50,596 nt of DNA from the NCBI GenBank assembly GCA_021801125.1, contig JAJYYI010000131.1, positions 74,874 to 125,469 of the forward strand, written 5' to 3'. The notes beneath the pieces are model-generated. The model was not told where the DNA came from, made no database searches, and saw only the letters and a list, made by a program, of their open reading frames with translations. Shown piece after piece: positions 25,564-33,562 of this stretch. A program made the translations under genes and the position numbers. The DNA comes from Deltaproteobacteria bacterium. Its GTDB lineage: Bacteria; Desulfobacterota; Binatia; Binatales; Binataceae. Every line of letters begins with the position of its first letter. The first letter of the stretch is position 1.

Positions 25564-25767
25564 CTATTCAAATCCAATCTCATCGGGGAAAAGAAACGTC
25601 GTACTGCCGTCGTCAAAGCGAACTAGGTACATTCGCCGTCCGAGGTTCTCGACTTCGTTAATCATTCGGGCCATCTCGTTGAAGCGGATGCGGCCTGCTT
25701 TGTCTCGAATCGGTTTAACTACCCGGCAAAACTTGTCTATCGTTTCTTCTGCGCACATCGTGTTCAT
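25564..25767 (-). CDS. Small conserved hypothetical protein
   Basis: This is a 67-residue protein of unknown function. The carboxy-terminal half (ENLGRRMYLVRFDDGSTTFLFPDEIGFE) has the look of a small beta-barrel, with the sequence L-G-R-x-M-x-L-V-x-F-D-D-G that I associate with small conserved proteins in varied bacteria. The amino half is helical. No signal peptide or metal site. ATG 25767 is the probable start, with ATG 25758 as an alternative. The 180-base gap on one side and 547 on the other suggest it is expressed alone. The beta-barrel reading is inference from the residue pattern. Confidence 0.6.
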   Translation of the reverse strand: MNTMCAEETIDKFCRVVKPIRDKAGRIRFNEMARMINEVENLGRRMYLVRFDDGSTTFLFPDEIGFE

Positions 25768-26314
25768 CGTAACTCATGGCCTCAGCGGTTACGGGTTCAA
25801 GTTCTCCGTTCCTGCATTTGTCAGGCCTCGCAATAAGCATGCCTGTTATTTAGACGCCGCAGAGGGCCGAGAACTTCAATATGAACTCGCTCTTTCGATC
25901 GTTGAGAATGCGTAGGCGGGCGTCAATCGTGCCTACATTAAGCGCACGTCATCCGTAGGTTACGGATCGTTTACCGCGGGCTAGAGAAGCGCACGCAATC
26001 GGCTGGGGTTTCGGAACGCGTCAAGAACGAAACGCATGATCCTCCGACAAGCCCGCATCTGGTTGCGGCGAAATTTTGTCGCCCGTCGATCGGGGCGGCA
26101 TTTTCTTTTTTCAAAATGGCTAACTTCAGTGCAATGCGCGAAACCGGGCAAATTTTCTCGCATCAAACAACGCGAATAATCCCTCGCAAAACACTTCACT
26201 GGGGCCGCCGACGGACGTAACCGACGGTTTGCGAGTAAGGCTCTGTTTATTGGCGAAAAAGAGGCAGATTAGGTGTGTGGTTAGTTAAAAGCGATAACGG
26301 CGGCGCGCAGCAGT
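25768..26314. other. 547-base region without a supported gene
   Basis: Short frames exist on both strands (for example minus 25981-26199), but none shows a family pattern or ribosome-binding site. Base composition is less GC-rich than its neighbours, especially around 26100 and 26230-26290. I could not name an element in it. Confidence 0.35.
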
Positions 26315-28063
26315 TTACTGGGTCACGGTTTCCATCACTCGACCAGTGCCGGCATCAGCAAACTCTAACCTGAACGGTTGGTCTATGCGCCACGATTTCT
26401 TTGCCTGGTCGATCCCTTGCTTGATGTCGGAAAGAAACTTCTCTTTGACGAAGGGCGGCATCTGATCCATCGGAAAATTTTCCAACAGCACCTTAGCCTC
26501 GAGCTGCGACGGCCATTGGACATCCTTAACGCGCGGACCGGCAATCGGTATTTGGCGCAGCATATCCTCGATCGCATTTGCAAATGAGCCGGGGTCCGAC
26601 GCCGAGGCAGTCAGGGCCCGCGAAACCTGCTGTCCGGCGCCACTTGCTCCAGAACCGGCACCCATGGCCGTCAGATTGCCGCCGTTCGAATCTCCTGAGG
26701 CGGCGCTGCTTGCACCGGCGTCGTTGGCCGCCACCTGGGGAGCCTCGGCGCTGCCCGCAGAGGGACGCGGTGCGCTCGCAGCACCCGCAGAAGCTTCGCT
26801 AACCGCGGGATTTGCCGTGGTGGCGGCAAGTCCGGCGGCTTGGCCCCCTTCCCGATCGGCGCTACCTGCAGCGGCGCTCGGCGGACCGGTGGACGCGGAC
26901 TGAGCGGTCGCTGCGGAACCATTTAACGCTCCTGACCCGCCATTCGCCGTGGTAGAGGGAGCAGACGTCGCGCCGGTAACCTTCACAACCGCAAGCGCCA
27001 AGGGCCCGCCGCCCGAGCCATCTTTAGCCGCGGGCGCCGGTCCACTGGATGCGGATGGCGCGGCGGGCGCGCCCGCCTTTGCGGTCGCTTGCTGCGCTCC
27101 ACCATTTCCGCTCGGACTGACGGGTGCTGGCGAGCGCTCGAAATCCATTCCCTGTCCGGGACCGGCCGCGGCAGCCATGGGTGGCGCGCCGTTCGCCTCC
27201 GCTATCAACTGGCGCACCTGTTTGCGAGCGCGGTCGTCCGGCGCCAACGTCAGCGCTCGGTTGAGAGCCGCGAGGGCCTTCGCCGACTGCCCCAGCTGGT
27301 TGTATGCCACGCCAAGATTGAAGTACGCTTCGAAAAAGTCAGGCTTAACTCGCAGCGCCCGATCGTACTGGCGCACCGCTTGGTCCGCGTTTCCGGTGTA
27401 AAGGTAAAGCGTGCCTAAATCGGTACGGACTGCAGGATCATCGGGCTTCTGTTTAAGGTAGTGCTCGTAAGCGGCTGTCGCTTCGTCGTAATGATGGCGG
27501 TCGTAGTTGACGTTGCCGATTCCGCGCAGAGCGCCCAGATTGTCCGGGTCTCGCTTAAGGACGTGCGTATAGGCGCGGGCCGCCGCTTCGTAAAAGGTCG
27601 GATCCAAAAGCGCCGCGCGAAAGGCAACGTCGCCGAACTCATCCCATAGCGCGAGATCGTTCGGATTCTGTTCAGCCTTTTGTTTCAGCGCCTGGATAAA
27701 CTTTATCGCCTCGGCTGGCAGCTGAATCTTCGGATGATTCGCCGGCAGGCCGGCGTCGGAGGCCGCAGCGCTCTGGCTTGGGGCAGGCGTTAAAGGATTG
27801 TTCGCGACCGCGTCGAAATGTTGCTCGCGGACGATTAGAACCCACGCGATTAGCGCGCCGGCGACAACCAAACCGGAGAAGACCGAAAGAAACCCGAGGT
27901 CCGCGCTCTTGCGGGCGTTGTGGCGGCAGCTTCGCTCCGTGCTTTCGGGAAAGTCGGGCACCCTCCCCGCCGGGCGAGCCTGCATCGTCAGCTGCTGGCC
28001 GCACTGAACGCAGAACTTAGCTCCTGCAAGTAGCGGAGCGCCGCAATGCGGACAAAAACGCAT
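26315..28063 (-). CDS. Zinc-ribbon, single-TM, TPR-repeat protein
   Basis: This is a 582-residue membrane protein of unknown function. A zinc ribbon with CPHC (4-7) and CVQC (18-21) is followed by a transmembrane helix near 57-80 (LSVFSGLVVAGALIAWVLIV). Four or more TPR units then occupy about 130-290 (for example AYTHVLKRDPDNLGALRGIG and QYDRALRVKPDFFEAYFNLG). Next come about 190 residues of Ala/Gly/Ser-rich linker and a short globular end (IEDMLRQIPIAGPRVKDVQW onward). By topology the zinc ribbon would be cytoplasmic and the TPR part periplasmic. TPRs suggest a scaffold. It is the last gene of the minus-strand run after def. Confidence 0.75.
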   Translation of the reverse strand: MRFCPHCGAPLLAGAKFCVQCGQQLTMQARPAGRVPDFPESTERSCRHNARKSADLGFLSVFSGLVVAGALIAWVLIVREQHFDAVANNPLTPAPSQSAAASDAGLPANHPKIQLPAEAIKFIQALKQKAEQNPNDLALWDEFGDVAFRAALLDPTFYEAAARAYTHVLKRDPDNLGALRGIGNVNYDRHHYDEATAAYEHYLKQKPDDPAVRTDLGTLYLYTGNADQAVRQYDRALRVKPDFFEAYFNLGVAYNQLGQSAKALAALNRALTLAPDDRARKQVRQLIAEANGAPPMAAAAGPGQGMDFERSPAPVSPSGNGGAQQATAKAGAPAAPSASSGPAPAAKDGSGGGPLALAVVKVTGATSAPSTTANGGSGALNGSAATAQSASTGPPSAAAGSADREGGQAAGLAATTANPAVSEASAGAASAPRPSAGSAEAPQVAANDAGASSAASGDSNGGNLTAMGAGSGASGAGQQVSRALTASASDPGSFANAIEDMLRQIPIAGPRVKDVQWPSQLEAKVLLENFPMDQMPPFVKEKFLSDIKQGIDQAKKSWRIDQPFRLEFADAGTGRVMETVTQ

Positions 28064-28174
28064 ACTTCGAAATCCGCGCGCTTACGTCGCCGAGCATCCC
28101 GGCCGACGACCCCGCCGCCGGCATCGGCCAACCCCGTCAAAACTGCTCAAGGAGCGCTGCAAAGGTTCCATAGC

Positions 28175-28747
28175 TTAGCGGCGTCCCGCCTTGGTTGATC
28201 CGGTCTTCCTGGCGGGAGGCTCGCTTAGAGCGTACCGATGCCACTCCAGGAGGTAGCTTAGCGAGCGCAAGTCTTTCATTCGGTCGAGATAGACCATCCC
28301 GTTCAGATGATCGGTCTCGTGCTGGACGACGCGGGCATGAAAGTCGGTCGCCACGAAGTCCAGCTTATCGCCCTCGCGCCCCAGCGCGCTGACGCGCACC
28401 GACTTATAGCGCGGCACCAGACCGCGCAACTCGGGGACGCTCAAACATCCTTCCCAGTCTTCAATCGTGTGTTCGTCAACCGGAGTTACCACCGGGTTGA
28501 TCAAATAAGTGAGCGGAATTGGAGCCATCTCGGGGTAGCGCGGATGTTGCGCGACCTCCAGCACCGCCACGCGCAGCGGCACATGTATTTGAGGCGCGGC
28601 AAGGCCAACCCCTTCGTATTCGTGCATGGTCTCGACCATATCGTCGAGCAGCCGCTGAAAGTCACGGTCGCCAATTTTCTGCGGCGCAACCTCTCGCGCG
28701 ACGCCGCGCAGCACAGGATTTCCCAGGCGAGAGACCTTCAGGATCAT
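28175..28747 (-). CDS. def: Peptide deformylase
   Basis: Def removes the formyl group from the initiator methionine of new proteins. The three motifs are complete: GVGLAAPQ (Gln53), EGCLS (metal ligand Cys101) and QHETDHLNG (ligands His143 and His147, catalytic Glu144). The length of 190 aa includes a short Lys/Arg/Thr-rich tail. The neighbour upstream is the HemQ-like gene, with a 78-base gap. The more common partner fmt is not adjacent. Confidence 0.96.
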   Translation of the reverse strand: MILKVSRLGNPVLRGVAREVAPQKIGDRDFQRLLDDMVETMHEYEGVGLAAPQIHVPLRVAVLEVAQHPRYPEMAPIPLTYLINPVVTPVDEHTIEDWEGCLSVPELRGLVPRYKSVRVSALGREGDKLDFVATDFHARVVQHETDHLNGMVYLDRMKDLRSLSYLLEWHRYALSEPPARKTGSTKAGRR

Positions 28748-28825
28748 AAGCTCAATTCTCCAAAGCCAACGCTCTCAAACGGATCCGGCGCAACCAACCA
28801 GCTCTGCCGCGCGCTGCCCGCCACC

Positions 28826-29521
28826 TCAGCCCATGAGATCAACCGCTTCTTCGATCGGACGCAGAATACAAGTGAAAATAGGCGTATCGCGCAGCGTGTA
28901 ACGGCTTGCCTCAGTCTCACGGAGCTCCATGACCAGATCGAGAAAATCTGACGGCGAGTCGGTCTCGAAGGCAACGACGAACTCCTGGTCGTCAAGGCCA
29001 AAGGAATAGGTCGTGTTGAGCTTAACCGAGGGATAACGATGCCCCACCTCGATATGCTCATTCATCATTCCTTGCCGCGCGTGCCTGGTCAGCATGTACC
29101 AGTCGCGCGTCTTGACGAACGGATAAACGAAGATGTACTTGCCGCCGCCGGGCACTATCTTGAGCCTGGCGCCCTCGGAACCCGCGTGCTCATGCTGGTC
29201 GATGTACGTAGACCGCTTGGTCATCGCAAGAAAACTGTGCGCTACGCTCAGATATCGACCCAACCCGGTCGCAAGCAGCTTCGCCTGCATCTCCTGGAGC
29301 ATTTCCAGGTCATAGGCGATGCGCCACAGAAACAGGTCACAATCCGCGCGCAGCCCGACGGTCGAGTAAGAGCGCACTATCATGCGCTTGCCGTACTCTC
29401 GCACTTCGGCGACAAAGCGCTCCTTTTCAGCTGCCTTGCTTCCTTCGTCGAGACGGCGGAACTGGGGGTCAAGCTTGTAGAAGCAGAAGTTGACAAATTG
29501 CTGGCGCGGTTCATCTCCCAT
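28826..29521 (-). CDS. Chlorite dismutase-family protein, HemQ-like coproheme decarboxylase
   Basis: This haem-binding protein has the dimeric alpha/beta-barrel fold of the chlorite dismutase superfamily. The residues fit HemQ/ChdC, which oxidatively decarboxylates coproheme to haem b. Tyr133 and Lys137 lie in VYPFVKTRDWYML (radical tyrosine and propionate-binding lysine), and the likely proximal ligand is His156 in MNEHIEVG. The NTTYSFGLDDQEFVVAFE block follows. The distal arginine of true chlorite dismutases is not evident in the expected form. No signal peptide, so cytosolic. It would place the final haem step on the coproporphyrin-dependent route, unusual for a diderm (inference). Alternatives are an uncharacterised haem peroxidase of the same family. 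Confidence 0.78.
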   Translation of the reverse strand: MGDEPRQQFVNFCFYKLDPQFRRLDEGSKAAEKERFVAEVREYGKRMIVRSYSTVGLRADCDLFLWRIAYDLEMLQEMQAKLLATGLGRYLSVAHSFLAMTKRSTYIDQHEHAGSEGARLKIVPGGGKYIFVYPFVKTRDWYMLTRHARQGMMNEHIEVGHRYPSVKLNTTYSFGLDDQEFVVAFETDSPSDFLDLVMELRETEASRYTLRDTPIFTCILRPIEEAVDLMG

Positions 29522-29762
29522 GCATGCGTCCTCGTCAAAGATTGCGCTTTTGCGACGCTATCAGGCGCTCGAATGGCGCCACGACCCGTCGGCCACGCTG
29601 CCGGCTTGCGCCTTTGCGCGCGTCAGCGGCCGGCCGCGCCCCTCTCTTCAACCACGGCTCCGCTCAGCTATGACTCCGATTATAGGCCCACCGTCGGGTA
29701 AAAGCATCACGGCTAGGCCACGCCTATTTAAGCTAACCGCTCCACTTTACGTGATGGCTCCC

Positions 29763-30764
29763 TCAACTGCGACCGCGCGCGGGCGACGGTTGCTGGCCGG
29801 CCTGCGCGGCGGGGAGGATCTTGACCGCGCGCAGATAACCCGAGCCGGCGGATTCGGTGATCAAAAGCGGATCGTCGCGCAGCGTCATATGGATCACGCG
29901 TCGCTCCCGCGGCGGCATCGGCTTAAGCCTCACCGCCTTTCGCTGGCGCTTGACTTGCTCGCCGAGCGCCAACGCGGTTCGCGCCAAGCGCTGGTTGCGC
30001 CGCGCGTGATACGATTCCACGTCGAGCAGAACGGGCGCCGGATTTTCGGTGCGGCGCGCGAGGATACGATTAACTACGTATTCCAGCGCCTCCAGCGTCT
30101 GCCCGCGCCGTCCAATCAAAAGGGCCGTGCTCTCGCCCTCTAAATTGATCTCGATCGCCGCATGCTCACCAGCTTCGGTGTCGACCTCGGCGGCCGAGGT
30201 GCGCACCTGCTCGCCCATCAGCGAAAGAATTTCCTTGAGCACGGCGACCGCTTCCCGCTGCTGTTCCTCGAGCGCCTTGGTGGGTTTCGTCGCCGTCTCG
30301 GCGGGGCCGTAGCCGGCGACTTCCGCGGCGGTCGAATCCGGCGAAGTGGAAGTCAGGCCTGCCGCTACCGTATCCGCGCTTTGAGCGCCAGCGCTCTCTC
30401 CTGAGGTGAAGAGGTCAAGCTTGCGAGCGGTGCTCCGAGAGCCGGCCCCGGGCCGCGATTTCTCGCCGCCGCCCGGCTCTTTTTCGGCGCGCGCTACGCT
30501 TCGCTCGGGAGTCGCCGCCGCTTCGCCGCCGACGCCCGAAGCCGCCTTGGCGAGGCCTTGCTCACCAACCGCCGCATGATAGGAGCGGCGCGTAACTCTT
30601 ACGCGCGCCGGACGGGCGCCTAATCCCAGCAAGCCGGTCCGCGGACTTGCGATAATCTCGATTATGACCTCGTCCTCTTGGGCGCCGAGATGTTCAAGCG
30701 CCTGGCGCACGGCGGCATCAAGCGACCGTGCGGAGACTTCGATTGAGTTGACATCGTTCGTCAT
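29763..30764 (-). CDS. jag: Jag/KhpB RNA-binding protein
   Basis: Jag (KhpB, EloR) is an RNA-binding regulator linked to cell elongation. Three domains are visible. The Jag-N domain covers about residues 1-60 (SIEVSARSLDAAVRQALEHL, GLLGLGARPARVRV). The KH domain near 210-230 has LLIGRRGQTLEALEYVVNRI. The R3H domain follows, with DVESYHARRNQRLARTALAL and MPPRERRVIHMTL. About 130 residues of Ala/Glu-rich linker separate the first two. The start ATG overlaps the yidC stop as ATGA, so expression is coupled to the membrane insertase. It is the last gene of the rpmH operon on this strand. Confidence 0.93.
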   Translation of the reverse strand: MTNDVNSIEVSARSLDAAVRQALEHLGAQEDEVIIEIIASPRTGLLGLGARPARVRVTRRSYHAAVGEQGLAKAASGVGGEAAATPERSVARAEKEPGGGEKSRPGAGSRSTARKLDLFTSGESAGAQSADTVAAGLTSTSPDSTAAEVAGYGPAETATKPTKALEEQQREAVAVLKEILSLMGEQVRTSAAEVDTEAGEHAAIEINLEGESTALLIGRRGQTLEALEYVVNRILARRTENPAPVLLDVESYHARRNQRLARTALALGEQVKRQRKAVRLKPMPPRERRVIHMTLRDDPLLITESAGSGYLRAVKILPAAQAGQQPSPARGRS

Positions 30765-32428
30765 GTGGCAACGGAGGCAGCCTGTTGGAATTCGCGATTT
30801 AGAACGTACTGTTGAACCACGCCAAGCAAATTAGTGAAAAAGTAGTATAGCGTTAGGCCCGAAGGGAAATTAAGGAAAAGCAACGTGAAAGCCAGCGGCA
30901 TCCAGGTCATCATCCGCTGCTGGCTGGGGTCAACCGGCTGGGGCGCCATCCTTTGCTGCACGAATGCGCTCAAGCCCATTAGCAGCACGAGCACCGGTAT
31001 TCCGCCGCAGCTGGTAAAAGGCAGCGCCGGCATGTGGGGAATTGTCAGGCACTCGGGCGCGGACAAATCGTGGATCCACAAAATGAAGGGAGCGTGACGC
31101 AATTCGACGGCGTTGAGCAGCGCTTCATAGAGCCCGATAAAGATCGGCAGTTGAAGGAGCGTCGGCAGGCATCCGCCAAGCGGGCTGACGTGATTGCGCC
31201 GGTAAAGGTCCATCATCTCGCGGTTGAGGCGTTGCTGGTCGTCTTTATGCTTCTCGCGCAGCCGTTCAACCTGGGGCGCCAAACGCTGCATCTTTAACAT
31301 CGAGCGCTGGCTCTTTAATGAAACTGGCAACAACAGCAGCCGGATCGCGATCGTCAACAGTATGATGTCCACGCCGTAGTTGGGCGCGAAGCGGTGAAAA
31401 AAGTTAAGGGCGTGTACGAAGGGCACCGCGATCATGGCGGCCCAGCCGAAGTTAATCGAGTCGCGAAGGCGCGAGTTAACCGCTTCCAACTCGTCGAGCT
31501 TCTTAGGGCCCAGGTACGCGGTCAGGTCGGCCTGCGCCGTGGCGCCGCCGCTGACCGGAAACCAGAGCAACGCCACCGCCTGGGCGCCGTCGAGGCCCAT
31601 TTCCAGAATTCCTTGCGATGGATTGCGGGGCAGCAGAGCCGCCAGGAAATATCGATCGCCAAACCCGGCGTACGTTATCTGGCCTGACAACGGCGCCACG
31701 CCGCTGGCAAGATTACTCTGCGCTTCACTTACGGTCTTGCCATTGACTTCTGCTTCCAAAGCGGACGCGTTGCGATAGCCTTCGACGGTTCCCAGCTCCT
31801 CGGACAACTCGACTCCGAAAGCGCTGAGCTTGCCGAGATCTCCGTCCACCCGGGCGCGGAACTGGAATGCGTAGCTGTCGGCGGCGAACACCAACGTCTT
31901 GGTCAACGTCAGGCCGTTGGCACCAGGTGCGGTAAGCGTTACCGTGGCGCTCTGGCCCGGCTCGAGCACATTTTCGGGCGGCGCCTCAATCCTGTAGTTA
32001 AGCGCCGCGTCATAACTGACTTCGGTCCCGCGCCGGATAGCCAGCCCCAACGGGAAAGGTTGCCCCTGGCTGCGACGCACCATTTCAAGCGGCGGGCTCT
32101 TGGGACCGGCGGTCTCGCGGTAGTGGAGCAGCTTAAAGCTGGTCAGCCGCCCGCCCACGCTGGAAACCCGTGCGCGATAAAGCGGGGTCTCAACTTCTAC
32201 CACGTGCTCCGGACCCCTGACCGTACCGGCCTCGCCCGGCGCCGTACGAACGGGACCGTTCAGGACAGGCCGCGAGGGTGCCGTCATTTGAGCCGGCGTC
32301 GCCAACGCCGACGGCTGCGCCACGGGCTGCTTTTCTCGGGGCGGATAAAGACGCTTAAGCACGAATTCTTCATAAGCGAAGATCGTGACCAACGATATGA
32401 GAATTGCAATGAACGCGCGGCTGTCCAA
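30761..32428 (-). CDS. yidC: Membrane protein insertase YidC
   Basis: YidC inserts proteins into the inner membrane, alone or with SecYEG. The Gram-negative form is seen: an amino-terminal transmembrane helix (AFIAILISLVTIFAYEEF), a periplasmic domain of about 270 residues, then five membrane helices. The conserved arginine of the hydrophilic groove is in TIAIRLLLLPVSLKS. The cytoplasmic helical loop (QRLAPQVERLREKHKDDQQR) and the LGGCLPTLLQLPIFIGLY helix are typical. The length of 555 aa is usual. It starts with TTG at 32428, with AAAGG nearby, 4 bases after yidD. Confidence 0.95.
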   Translation of the reverse strand: MDSRAFIAILISLVTIFAYEEFVLKRLYPPREKQPVAQPSALATPAQMTAPSRPVLNGPVRTAPGEAGTVRGPEHVVEVETPLYRARVSSVGGRLTSFKLLHYRETAGPKSPPLEMVRRSQGQPFPLGLAIRRGTEVSYDAALNYRIEAPPENVLEPGQSATVTLTAPGANGLTLTKTLVFAADSYAFQFRARVDGDLGKLSAFGVELSEELGTVEGYRNASALEAEVNGKTVSEAQSNLASGVAPLSGQITYAGFGDRYFLAALLPRNPSQGILEMGLDGAQAVALLWFPVSGGATAQADLTAYLGPKKLDELEAVNSRLRDSINFGWAAMIAVPFVHALNFFHRFAPNYGVDIILLTIAIRLLLLPVSLKSQRSMLKMQRLAPQVERLREKHKDDQQRLNREMMDLYRRNHVSPLGGCLPTLLQLPIFIGLYEALLNAVELRHAPFILWIHDLSAPECLTIPHMPALPFTSCGGIPVLVLLMGLSAFVQQRMAPQPVDPSQQRMMTWMPLAFTLLFLNFPSGLTLYYFFTNLLGVVQQYVLNREFQQAASVAT

Positions 32429-32432
32429 GTCG

Positions 32433-32753
32433 CTACCTTTGTATTTTGCGTGTAGACGGCACGGCGGGCGACACCGGGTCGTATCCCCAACCCCCGCCCG
32501 GGCGGCATCGGAGCAGCCGCCTTACGGCGAGCGCGCCGCCGCGTCGCACTCCATGCTCGGCGATAGCCTCGCCGGCATATTCCGAGCAGCTCGGGGTAAA
32601 GCGGCAAGCCTGACCGCCCAGCACGACCAGGAATGGCGAGAGCGTTAACCGGTAAACGTAAAGCGCTGCAAGCGCGCCACTCTTGGCAATTAACTCAGCT
32701 TTCCCGGCAAGGCCTGGCAAGCGTGACCGTAAACTTTCCAATCTCGCTCTCAC
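32433..32753 (-). CDS. yidD: YidD membrane protein insertion efficiency factor
   Basis: YidD is a small membrane-associated protein that helps YidC-dependent insertion. The family block is complete: ALYVYRLTLSPFLVVLGG, CRFTPSCSEYAGEAIAEHG and RLLRCRPGGGWGYDPV. I chose GTG 32753, which overlaps the rnpA stop as GTGA, giving 106 aa. The longer frame to 32912 runs inside rnpA. The order rnpA, yidD, yidC, jag is the standard one. Confidence 0.92.
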   Translation of the reverse strand: MRARLESLRSRLPGLAGKAELIAKSGALAALYVYRLTLSPFLVVLGGQACRFTPSCSEYAGEAIAEHGVRRGGALAVRRLLRCRPGGGWGYDPVSPAVPSTRKIQR

Positions 32754-33349
32754 CTTCTGGTCGTCTCTTCCATCGCTCGGGTTAGTGCTTTGACGGCAGC
32801 AGTCAGTTGCTGCGCAATCGCCGCTGACCTGAGTTCCCCCGAGCCGGCGAGCCCTACCACGACCAGAGCGGCGGACGCCGGTAAGAGCGGCCGAAGCGTC
32901 AATCGAAAGCACTCGCGCACGCGCCGCTTAAGTCGGTTGCGCACCACCGCCGTACCGATCCGTCGCGACACCGTGATGCCCAGCTTAGGCCCCGCGGCGT
33001 CAAAGCCGGGGAGCATCCCAACCAAAAAATGGCGCGTACGCCGCTTGAGACCGTTGCGCTGTACGGCAAGAAAATCCGACCGGCGGCGCAGGCGATGGTG
33101 TGGCGCGAAGCCAACGCCGCCAGGCAGGCCTAGCCGGGCTGCTTGGGCGGGGTCTCCACCGTCAAGCGATGGCGGCCCTTGGCGCGCCGGCGTCTCAGCA
33201 CGTTGCGACCCCCGGGCGTCGCCATGCGCGCGCGAAAGCCGTGCGTCCGTTTGCGTCGGACATTGCTCGGTTGGTAAGTTCTTTTCATCGCCGTGACTTC
33301 GTGAGCGGTTTTGCGCGTGCCTGATATTGATTGCCGACCGCCGGCTCAA
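32750..33349 (-). CDS. rnpA: Ribonuclease P protein component, extended N-terminus enclosing rpmH
   Basis: RnpA is the protein subunit of RNase P, which trims tRNA 5' ends. The core is clear: [32 protein letters not shown] and the RNR motif in [16 protein letters not shown]. This core begins just after the rpmH stop at 33130. In the rnpA frame there is no ATG, GTG or TTG between the core and a TTG at 33349, so the shortest protein with a standard start is 199 aa and contains all of rpmH out of frame. ATG 33379, 33400 or 33454 would be longer still. A CTG near 33126 is the main non-standard alternative. The extension is Arg/Gln/Ala-rich without domain similarity. The core identity is certain; the start is not. 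Confidence 0.85.
   Translation of the reverse strand: MSRRSAINIRHAQNRSRSHGDEKNLPTEQCPTQTDARLSRAHGDARGSQRAETPARQGPPSLDGGDPAQAARLGLPGGVGFAPHHRLRRRSDFLAVQRNGLKRRTRHFLVGMLPGFDAAGPKLGITVSRRIGTAVVRNRLKRRVRECFRLTLRPLLPASAALVVVGLAGSGELRSAAIAQQLTAAVKALTRAMEETTRR
33130..33288 (-). CDS. rpmH: 50S ribosomal protein L34
   Basis: L34 is a small, very basic protein of the large ribosomal subunit. The 52 codons begin [20 protein letters not shown] and continue through [20 protein letters not shown] to RLTV, the universal L34 sequence. A short non-conserved tail, ETPPKQPG, follows. Start ATG 33288, stop TAG 33130-33132. No good Shine-Dalgarno sequence is visible. The whole gene sits in a different frame inside the rnpA open reading frame. 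It is the first gene of the rpmH-rnpA-yidD-yidC-jag run. dnaA, its usual upstream neighbour, is not present here; mnmE is divergent instead. Confidence 0.97.
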   Translation of the reverse strand: MKRTYQPSNVRRKRTHGFRARMATPGGRNVLRRRRAKGRHRLTVETPPKQPG

Positions 33350-33562
33350 AGGCGCCTCAACACGTCCATCCGGCGCCATATCCTCAAACACGCGGTCCAT
33401 AATCGAAACATACTCTGCGCCGGTCGGCAAGGCGGGCGCATCGCGAGCCCGCATTAGACACGTCGCTCGTGGACGACCATTAAGGCCATAAATGTCGGGA
33501 ATGAAGCGGAACTGACATATTCAAGAATTCGGGACACTGATGCTACCTGACAAGCATAGGGA

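Noticed and set aside
25981-26199. Minus-strand 72-codon open frame
   Set aside because: No ribosome-binding site or family pattern; Arg/Cys-rich composition suggests chance.
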